Position numbers and translations under genes: made by a program
Notes under the pieces: model-generated
Seen by the model: the letters and a program-made list of their open reading frames with translations, nothing else
Databases searched by the model: none
Told to the model about the DNA's origin: nothing
IMG/VR virus record: IMGVR_UViG_3300009149_000265
Coordinates: 1-24,434 of that record
Length of the DNA: 24,434 nt
Reading direction: 5' to 3' (one strand)
Source of the DNA: a virus
In this document: positions 16,286 to 21,654 of the stretch, one piece after another
Layout of the letters: each line of letters opens with the position of its first letter
Numbering within the stretch: the stretch's first letter is position 1

Positions 16286-16780
16286 TTATACCAGTAAAGC
16301 ACATGCGACGCAAGCGCCTATAATCCTTTCCGAGATAACAGCATTCTTTATAGTGCCCCCAACGTACCCATTAGCGACCATAAGAAATGCTGCGTACCAT
16401 ATGTTAGCTACTAAGTTTCCTGTTACTACCACAAAAGCTCCCGCTGCAAACGCCCAAAAGAACCCGCAGGTTCCGCGAGTTACTATCTCAACCGTTTGAT
16501 TCTCCTCATCATTCGGTATGCCCAGTGCCCACGACCAAAACTTATGGGGCGGTGCCGATCTTCCGTATGAAAACAAAGACATCGAACCCCACAACGCCGG
16601 CATATAAAGTAGAACAAGCCAGTTCATCGATTGAGTCCAGTAACCAACCAAATAGAACTTAACTAATGCAATTACCGTGGGTACACTAACTCTACGTGCC
16701 CAAGTCTGCCCACTGCCTCCTATTCGCCACAGCCAACCGCATAACAAAATCGCTAACACCACTACAATAGTATTCCACAT
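16286..16780 (-). CDS. Multi-pass membrane protein, 164 aa
   Basis: Starts MWNTIVVVLAILLCGWLWRI, a first membrane helix. Further hydrophobic segments lie near residues 33-50 (VIALVKFYLVGYW), 53-70 (WLVLLYMPALWGS), 104-122 (FFWAFAAGAFVVVTGNL), 126-146 and the C-terminus (IIGACVACALLV), giving four to six passes. A polar loop (IPNDEENQTVEIV) separates the halves. A GTG two codons earlier is possible, but GAGGTGA sits three bases before ATG 16780. Membrane proteins are unusual between head and neck genes; a holin, an exclusion protein or an injection-related protein are possible. Function unknown. Confidence 0.65.
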   Translation of the reverse strand: MWNTIVVVLAILLCGWLWRIGGSGQTWARRVSVPTVIALVKFYLVGYWTQSMNWLVLLYMPALWGSMSLFSYGRSAPPHKFWSWALGIPNDEENQTVEIVTRGTCGFFWAFAAGAFVVVTGNLVANIWYAAFLMVANGYVGGTIKNAVISERIIGACVACALLV

Positions 16781-16782
16781 AG

Positions 16783-16789
16783 TCACCTC
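16783..16789 (-). promoter_or_regulatory. Ribosome binding site that fixes start 16780
   Basis: GAGGTGA overlaps the TGA of the preceding gene (16788-16790) and is three bases before ATG 16780, the same junction sequence as at 14909-14921. It would sit on top of the alternative GTG at 16786, so the ATG is preferred. Confidence 0.75.
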
Positions 16790-17249
16790 ACTTTACCCTT
16801 CTTGGAGCTACCTTAAAACACTTTAGAACAAGTGCATCATGCATTGCTCTTACCACTACATCTATTATTTCGAACTCATCCGTATCATAATCGTCGGGAA
16901 TATACTGCATGTCTACCTTAAAGTAACTCCCTATCACTATATCCAAGTCCGTAACGTTTCTTTGCTCTGACTCAAACTGATTTGCGAACCATGCCAGTAC
17001 TGGGATCTCGTCTTCCATGAACAGTCCAAGCTTTCTTAGCTTCTTTGTACTTGGTGACCATTCTACGAAGACCTCAGTTGTATACTCGGTAAAAGTAGAA
17101 TCGGATGGCTTTGCATATATCCCTAAGCCTTCTACGGTATCCGCATTATTCAATAGATATAATGTGCAGGCAATACCATACAACCCAACAACAGTATCAT
17201 TAAACTGTCTTAGCGTCTGTACCGTTTCCTGTGGAATCATCCTACTCAT
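16788..17249 (-). CDS. Hypothetical protein, possible head closure/neck protein, 153 aa
   Basis: Starts MSRMIPQETVQTLRQFNDTV, then a hydrophobic strand (GLYGIACTLYLLNN), a beta-rich centre (YTTEVFVEWSPSTKKL), 'FMEDEIPVLAWFANQF' and an acidic stretch (YIPDDYDTDEFEIIDVVV), ending with a basic tail. The 'G-x-x-C-T-L-Y-x-x-N' start and small beta barrel-like layout bring to mind head-closure or neck proteins of myoviruses, but I cannot confirm a family. AGGAAG precedes the ATG, overlapping the upstream stop. Confidence 0.5.
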   Translation of the reverse strand: MSRMIPQETVQTLRQFNDTVVGLYGIACTLYLLNNADTVEGLGIYAKPSDSTFTEYTTEVFVEWSPSTKKLRKLGLFMEDEIPVLAWFANQFESEQRNVTDLDIVIGSYFKVDMQYIPDDYDTDEFEIIDVVVRAMHDALVLKCFKVAPRRVK

Positions 17250-17251
17250 AG

Positions 17252-17527
17252 CTACTTCCTGTACCCATTAATTCTGCCTAAGGTCTCAATCATTTGTTTA
17301 TGCTCTTCTCTTACATACTTAAATGCCTCTTCGTTTCTTCTACCGTTATCCTCTAGAGTCTGATTGACCCGCACTAAACTCTCTGCTGTTTTTTCCATAT
17401 GCTTTGCAGCTAACTGTAGAATAAATCTAACCACGTATACAACTAAAATAAAGCAACCAACGGATAGTGTAGCGCCCATCCCCTGCTTTATCAACTCTCC
17501 AAGTACTTCCGGCGAAAGTGTCTGCAC
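17252..17527 (-). CDS. Holin-like protein: one membrane helix plus coiled coil, 91 aa
   Basis: Residues ~17-40 form one membrane helix (GATLSVGCFILVVYVVRFIL), followed by a charged helix likely to form a coiled coil ('KHMEKTAESLVRVNQTLEDN', 'EEHKQMIETLGRI'). This layout and size match BhlA/UviB-type holins of Firmicute phages and several small phage membrane proteins. The start is GTG at 17527, with GGGAGG five to six bases upstream. No endolysin is seen in the window, so a lysis role is inferred from layout only; a membrane-anchored virion or injection factor is an alternative. Confidence 0.55.
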   Translation of the reverse strand: MQTLSPEVLGELIKQGMGATLSVGCFILVVYVVRFILQLAAKHMEKTAESLVRVNQTLEDNGRRNEEAFKYVREEHKQMIETLGRINGYRK

Positions 17528-17530
17528 GAA

Positions 17531-18472
17531 TTACCTCCCTTGCATTGTCCCCATTAAATTCTGTATCCTATCCACCTCTTCGTCATCTATCACTTTGTCT
17601 GCAAGCATATCTTCTAAGTCTCGTATCATCTTCATATAAGTATAGCGATCAAGAAACTTAAAAATTGCATTCTGATCTCCCCACTCTTTAGCTCTTTCCA
17701 CGTCGTGTAGCGCTTCTTCCGGACTAGAAGGCTGTGACTTTCTCTTTCGTATATCCAGCCAACCTTTCTTCATGGCTGCCAATTCTTCGCAATCATCTTC
17801 TATCTCCTGAAGCTTGTCCTTAAGTTTCGATAATAAAACTTGCTTTTGTTCGTCAGGCGCCTCCTCAATTGCCTTTTTTATTACCTCATAATCAATAGTA
17901 TCTCTTTGCAACTCACCGAACGCTAAATCCGCTTTCTGTGAATAATCTCGAACATCATCCGCTAAATGTTGATAGACTTCGTATGGATCAAAGCCAGCAA
18001 CCGCGGTTCCAGGACCTTTCACCCATCTACTTGTCTTTATGTCATATACAGCGTCTGACATCAAATCTTGGTACGGATTAAGCTGCAAGTAAACTTCTAT
18101 TGGATGTTTGCCGATGTAACCGTCGATTACATCTCTGTTATCCTTGAAGTAACGGAAGATAAGCGATTGCCATTCTTCCGGGGTATGATCTTTTGGAAGT
18201 CGGCTTACATCAGGAGTTATATGAATATCAATGTCTGCGTCGTCGCTGTACTGATTTGTTCCAATGCTTCCTACTAATCGCATCTCCTCTGCAGTATCCG
18301 TAAGAGAAAAATCAGACCACTGAGCTAACGTGTCTTTTATCTTACTCAGTACCTTAGGTTGCAAAGTGTAACCTTCCTCGTTGCCCTGCCAAATCTCTTG
18401 ATCCAGTCCGTCTCTTGGGTAATCTATACTGGATTCTACTATCCTCATTGTCCTATCAAGAACGTTGCGCAT
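17531..18472 (-). CDS. Nucleotidyltransferase-fold protein with possible capsid-targeting leader
   Basis: 313 residues. MRLVGSIGTNQYSDDADIDI holds the signature of the DNA polymerase beta-type nucleotidyltransferase fold: G68-S69, then D80-x-D82 as the metal-binding pair; E126 in HPIEVYLQL fits the third carboxylate. SDAVYDIKTSRWVKGP follows, as in other phage members. The C-terminal half is a charged helical region, with no polymerase or tRNA-binding domain seen. Substrate is unknown; family members transfer nucleotides to protein, RNA or small molecules. Residues 1-13 (MRNVLDRTMRIVE, then SS) form an I-x-E leader shared with neighbours. TAGGAG precedes the ATG. It lies between beta-rich unknown and holin-like genes. 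Confidence 0.75.
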   Translation of the reverse strand: MRNVLDRTMRIVESSIDYPRDGLDQEIWQGNEEGYTLQPKVLSKIKDTLAQWSDFSLTDTAEEMRLVGSIGTNQYSDDADIDIHITPDVSRLPKDHTPEEWQSLIFRYFKDNRDVIDGYIGKHPIEVYLQLNPYQDLMSDAVYDIKTSRWVKGPGTAVAGFDPYEVYQHLADDVRDYSQKADLAFGELQRDTIDYEVIKKAIEEAPDEQKQVLLSKLKDKLQEIEDDCEELAAMKKGWLDIRKRKSQPSSPEEALHDVERAKEWGDQNAIFKFLDRYTYMKMIRDLEDMLADKVIDDEEVDRIQNLMGTMQGR

Positions 18473-18479
18473 ACTTCTC

Positions 18480-18839
18480 CTACCTTGGAGTAATTAAAGA
18501 CACGTACAAAATTGCTTTTTGAATCTTTCCATCAGCGTCTATGTCCACCGCCAATTCGGTTGGAACAATGTTTGAGCCGTTTACATACTCTATGTCAACC
18601 ACTGTAAGGTCTACTATCAGCGTTTTCCAATTATCGTCAAGGGCGTAATTGATAGCGACTGACCCTACACCAAAAACGTCTATGCCTTTTATTCCCCAAG
18701 ACCGAAATTCGATGTCAAGATCGTAATCAACGACAACTTTGTCATCGAAATCCAAAGCGCCGTCGTAATCAAGAACAGTTAACGAAACTTCTACTTCAAC
18801 CTTATACCGATTACGGGTTTCGTTCAATAGCTTCTTCAT
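18480..18839 (-). CDS. Beta-rich acidic hypothetical protein, 119 aa
   Basis: After a short basic leader (MKKLLNE, then TRNRYKV) the rest is alternating hydrophobic and acidic residues, as in an all-beta domain: VEVEVSLTVLDYDGALDFDD, FRSWGIKGIDVFGVGSVAI, 'LIVDLTVVDIEYV', ending AILYVSLITPR. No cysteines, no membrane segment. AAGGTGG lies seven bases before the ATG, inside the preceding small gene, whose stop overlaps the start as ATGA. Not recognised. The leader fits the L-x-E pattern of its neighbours, which suggests a head-internal protein (inference). Confidence 0.6.
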   Translation of the reverse strand: MKKLLNETRNRYKVEVEVSLTVLDYDGALDFDDKVVVDYDLDIEFRSWGIKGIDVFGVGSVAINYALDDNWKTLIVDLTVVDIEYVNGSNIVPTELAVDIDADGKIQKAILYVSLITPR

Positions 18840-18988
18840 ATAAAATCCACCTTAGTTAAAGTCCAAATTTCTACCCAAGCATTCCATAGCCCCCTAAAGT
18901 AACCTTGAGATGAAATTACGTAAGTTATTGTCATAGCAAAAGGAGCAATTAACGTTAAACCTACACGTAAAGCAATTTGCTTTTTCAT
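18836..18988 (-). CDS. Small single-pass membrane peptide, 50 aa
   Basis: Fills what otherwise looks like a 148-base gap. It starts ATG at 18988 directly on the stop of the preceding gene (TAATG) and ends TGA at 18836-18838, overlapping the next start (ATGA). The product begins MKKQIALRVGLTLIAPFAMT and has one hydrophobic helix at about residues 5-25, then an aromatic segment (RGLWNAWVEIWTL) that may lie along the membrane. Only a weak binding site is visible, so translation is probably coupled. Overlaps at both ends support a real gene. Could be a holin partner, antiholin or other membrane factor; unknown. Confidence 0.55.
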   Translation of the reverse strand: MKKQIALRVGLTLIAPFAMTITYVISSQGYFRGLWNAWVEIWTLTKVDFI

Positions 18989-20328
18989 TAGCTGGCATCT
19001 CTAAACTGCATAAATCGCATTGCATATTTTACCGCGTCTCTTATTGTATCCGGAAGTTTAACTGCTTCCAACTCTGCGACAAACTTTTCTTGCTTCTCTG
19101 TCATCTTCTTCTGCTTCTTTAGATACTTAGCCACCGAAGCCTTCTCTGCTAGTACAAAAATACGCTCTAGACTCTCATCGGTTAACTTAGAGTCCTTACA
19201 GCTTTCTCTAAACTTCGTTATCCAAGCTTCCAATACCTTACGCTCAGCTATTTGATTTTCCTTCGCCATCTCTTTCTTTATAGAAGCGTACACATCTGGA
19301 TTTGCGTTGATAGCCGCTATCGCCATCTTCTTTATCTTTGGATCCTTGCTATGATATGCTGCTTTCATCTTTTCGACAGGAATTGTTTCTCCTTCTGGAA
19401 CCTTAAGAGCCTTATGTAGTTGTCCTTTAGCTCCCTTGAACGCTTTCTGCATCCATGCCCCATCTTTAGCTTCCTTTACAATTACCATCCACTTCTTTTC
19501 ATCATCCGGATCCGGAAGTACCTGACCTTGTTTCTTCGTAGCTAATGCTTTAGCTTCGATCTCATCTGCCATGCCTCGTGCCACTACAGTGAAGTCTTGT
19601 TCCTCGATCTTAGCCTCCGCCGCTTTTTTGTGGGCGCCTAATCCCCACTTGTCAAGTTCCTCCTCAGCTAGATTCAAGTCAGTGTATCTGTCATAGTATT
19701 TACCGTCCAGCGAAGAATAGAATATCCTATCATAACCCCGATGTCCTACCGGAAATACGATTTCCAAGTTATTGTTCTTTGCATACCGCTCAACGCTCTC
19801 GGCATCTACGTCCTCAGCATCTACGTCCTCAGTAGCTCTCTGCTTTAATGGAAGACTTGCTTTAATCGCATCCTGTACCAAATCAAGCTTACCCCCAGTA
19901 ACCATATCTGTTAAACCCTTCAGGCTATCCAGGCTCATAGCCGAAAGCTTTACAGCAAAGTCTTCATCGGACATTTGATTCCAAAACTCAGGAGATTCCT
20001 CAAGCGCCTTGCGCCGCTCCTCCAATTCACCTGCTACCTCCTCTGCAATTACTGCAATATCTTCTTCGGTAACAGTAAGTCCTAAGTCTTCCAGTTGTTC
20101 TGCAACGTAGTCTACAATGTCCTCAGCAACCGGAACATAACTAGGCTGAGTGTCGTTAAAGTAATCGTAAGCTTTACTAATAAGTTTCCAGTATTTACCT
20201 TTACCCTCAACTACACCAGTCTCTACATCGAGCTTACTTACCCTGTTCAACTTACTATCTGGAAGTTCGTTAGTGTCTATCGTTTCCTTTAAAAAGTTCA
20301 TTAAGCCCATCACCATCTTCTCGCTCAT
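18988..20328 (-). CDS. Large charged virion-type protein, 446 aa, with L-x-E leader
   Basis: Starts MSEKMVMGLMNFLKE, then TIDTNELPDSKLNR. Residues 50-150 are acidic and helical. A duplicated E-D-V-D-A unit lies near 165-176, before a small domain with GHRGYDRIFYSSLDGKYYD. Around residue 290-340 comes DGAWMQKAFKGAKGQLHKAL and PEGETIPVEKMKAAY, a short helical unit ('G-x-L-H-K-x-L-x-x-P-x-G-x-x-I-P') found in other phage structural and injected proteins as I recall. The C-terminal ~100 residues are basic helices. GGGGGT precedes the ATG. No enzyme motif seen. Leader and neighbours suggest an internal head protein. Confidence 0.65.
   Translation of the reverse strand: MSEKMVMGLMNFLKETIDTNELPDSKLNRVSKLDVETGVVEGKGKYWKLISKAYDYFNDTQPSYVPVAEDIVDYVAEQLEDLGLTVTEEDIAVIAEEVAGELEERRKALEESPEFWNQMSDEDFAVKLSAMSLDSLKGLTDMVTGGKLDLVQDAIKASLPLKQRATEDVDAEDVDAESVERYAKNNNLEIVFPVGHRGYDRIFYSSLDGKYYDRYTDLNLAEEELDKWGLGAHKKAAEAKIEEQDFTVVARGMADEIEAKALATKKQGQVLPDPDDEKKWMVIVKEAKDGAWMQKAFKGAKGQLHKALKVPEGETIPVEKMKAAYHSKDPKIKKMAIAAINANPDVYASIKKEMAKENQIAERKVLEAWITKFRESCKDSKLTDESLERIFVLAEKASVAKYLKKQKKMTEKQEKFVAELEAVKLPDTIRDAVKYAMRFMQFRDAS
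19802..19831 (-). repeat. Tandem 15-base direct repeat inside a coding sequence
   Basis: GCATCTACGTCCTCA occurs twice head to tail on the plus strand (19802-19816 and 19817-19831). It duplicates five codons in the 446-residue protein, giving E-D-V-D-A twice in an acidic linker. Probably a slippage duplication. Confidence 0.85.
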
Positions 20329-20329
20329 C

Positions 20330-20773
20330 TTAACCCCCTGTGTTTTCTGTATCCATATCTTGAAGAAGTGTTACTTTCTTTCCATCAGCGTCGGACCAAA
20401 ATCCTGCAGACTTACCATCCCAAGCTATAAGTCCGAGAACCTTATCCTGAACCACTCCACCTTTATCCCAAAAAGCTACAACTTTTCTATTCCCCTCTTT
20501 ATAAAGAGGTCTAACTTCTATTGGTAAGTCTGCAAAACGAATGTTAAGAAACTGTTGGACTGCCCCCGGAGCAGAATCGCTTCCACGTAAAACACTATCG
20601 ATTATCTCTAACGCTCTTTTGTTCTTTGGCATTATCTTTTTACCATTCTCTAAAGCCTGTTTAAAATACTTGTCCACCCCAGTCGATGGAAACTTATCCG
20701 TATACTCGCCCAAAGTTCTTAAAAGTTTCTTATACGTGTTCAGGTCTTTCGCCTCGATTAGTACTCTGTGCAT
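20330..20773 (-). CDS. Hypothetical soluble protein, 147 aa, with L-x-E leader
   Basis: Starts MHRVLIE, then AKDLNTYKKLLRTLGEYTDK. The first half is basic and helical; the second is mixed with RPLYKEGNRKVVAFWDKGGV, LGLIAWDGKSAGFWSDADGK and an acidic end (MDTENTGG). No cysteine or membrane segment. The open frame allows a TTG four codons upstream, but that codon overlaps the GGAGG site that sits five bases before ATG 20773, so the ATG is the start. Not recognised. The stop overlaps the next gene's ribosome binding site. The L-I-E-A leader resembles T4 internal protein leaders (F-I-A-E-A). Confidence 0.6.
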   Translation of the reverse strand: MHRVLIEAKDLNTYKKLLRTLGEYTDKFPSTGVDKYFKQALENGKKIMPKNKRALEIIDSVLRGSDSAPGAVQQFLNIRFADLPIEVRPLYKEGNRKVVAFWDKGGVVQDKVLGLIAWDGKSAGFWSDADGKKVTLLQDMDTENTGG

Positions 20774-20777
20774 CTTT

Positions 20778-20784
20778 GCCTCCA
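20778..20784 (-). promoter_or_regulatory. Ribosome binding site that fixes start 20773
   Basis: TGGAGGC, with GGAGG at 20779-20783, is five bases before ATG 20773 and overlaps the alternative TTG at 20785, which rules that start out. Confidence 0.75.
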
Positions 20785-20787
20785 ATT

Positions 20788-21654
20788 TTATTCAACTACA
20801 TCATCTATACTTGCTTTTAAGTTCTTAAAAAATCCCCTGTCGAACGTCTTGCCTACAGGATAAATTACATTCTTTGCAACTCTAACATCCTTATAGACAC
20901 CAATCTCATCTTGAACTTCAGTGTTCGTTAAGTATACCCGCTCAAAAGGCACAAAAGCCATAGTCACTCCGCCTTCGTATACCATGTCAACGCCACTGTA
21001 TTTACTATGGATTCTCGTTGCGACAAGAATCTCGTATTCGTCAAAGACATCAAAAGTGTTTAAGGGCCTCTCTTGGTCAATGGCAGAAATAATCATTTCG
21101 ATACTACCTCTGTCTTCCAAATAATGTCCTCTCGCCCTATTAACTGTACTCTCGATGCCTGCTTGGAGGTCTTTAGAGCTATCTAACCGGAACAGTGTTC
21201 CTTTCGCCAGCGAATAGTGTGCTACATTAAATAGCTGCCGCCATATTGTGGCATGTGCTCGTACCTCTGAGATCGGTGACTTATTCATTAAATTCGTAAG
21301 ACCGCGTTTTAATTTAGTATATAACTTATCCACCTTGTCATCTGAAGTTTCTAATAAAGTGTCAGATAAATCCACTACCATTGTATCCCTATTATATCTC
21401 TCGTCTGTTAAAACCCTTGCTTTAAAATCTGCCCAATACCTTACGGGAACCGTAACCTTCAACTCATTCTCAAGAGCTACTTCATACGAATCTTCATTCT
21501 CATGTACAGTAATCTTCCATTGCTTCTTTTTACCGGCAAGATTCTTTAATATTTGACTGACACTAGAAAATCCATTGGGCAAGTAAGCTATGTTATCACT
21601 ATACGTTGTTTCCTTTAGTATCTGCTGCACTCTATTTACTATATTTACGAACAT
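20788..21654 (-). CDS. Hypothetical protein, 288 aa, with L-x-E leader
   Basis: Starts MFVNIVNRVQQILKE, then TTYSDNIAYLPNGFSSVSQI. The N-terminal third is mixed alpha/beta with KKKQWKITVHENEDSYEVAL; the middle is helical (VDKLYTKLKRGLTNLMNK, EVRAHATIWRQLFNVAHYSL), followed by 'GTLFRLDSS'; the last third is beta-rich (DEYEILVATRI, TMAFVPFERVYLTN, KNVIYPVGKTF). No cysteine, no membrane segment. GGAG precedes the ATG by six bases, inside the end of the preceding gene (10-base overlap). I do not recognise a family. The ILKE-T leader nearly copies that of the 446-residue protein (FLKE-T). Confidence 0.6.
   Translation of the reverse strand: MFVNIVNRVQQILKETTYSDNIAYLPNGFSSVSQILKNLAGKKKQWKITVHENEDSYEVALENELKVTVPVRYWADFKARVLTDERYNRDTMVVDLSDTLLETSDDKVDKLYTKLKRGLTNLMNKSPISEVRAHATIWRQLFNVAHYSLAKGTLFRLDSSKDLQAGIESTVNRARGHYLEDRGSIEMIISAIDQERPLNTFDVFDEYEILVATRIHSKYSGVDMVYEGGVTMAFVPFERVYLTNTEVQDEIGVYKDVRVAKNVIYPVGKTFDRGFFKNLKASIDDVVE

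Noticed and set aside
20788-21654. Possible ADP-ribosyltransferase (LFR and E-Y-E in the 288-aa protein), which would parallel T4 Alt
   Set aside because: The serine-threonine-serine motif is missing and the spacing is not convincing; kept as unknown.
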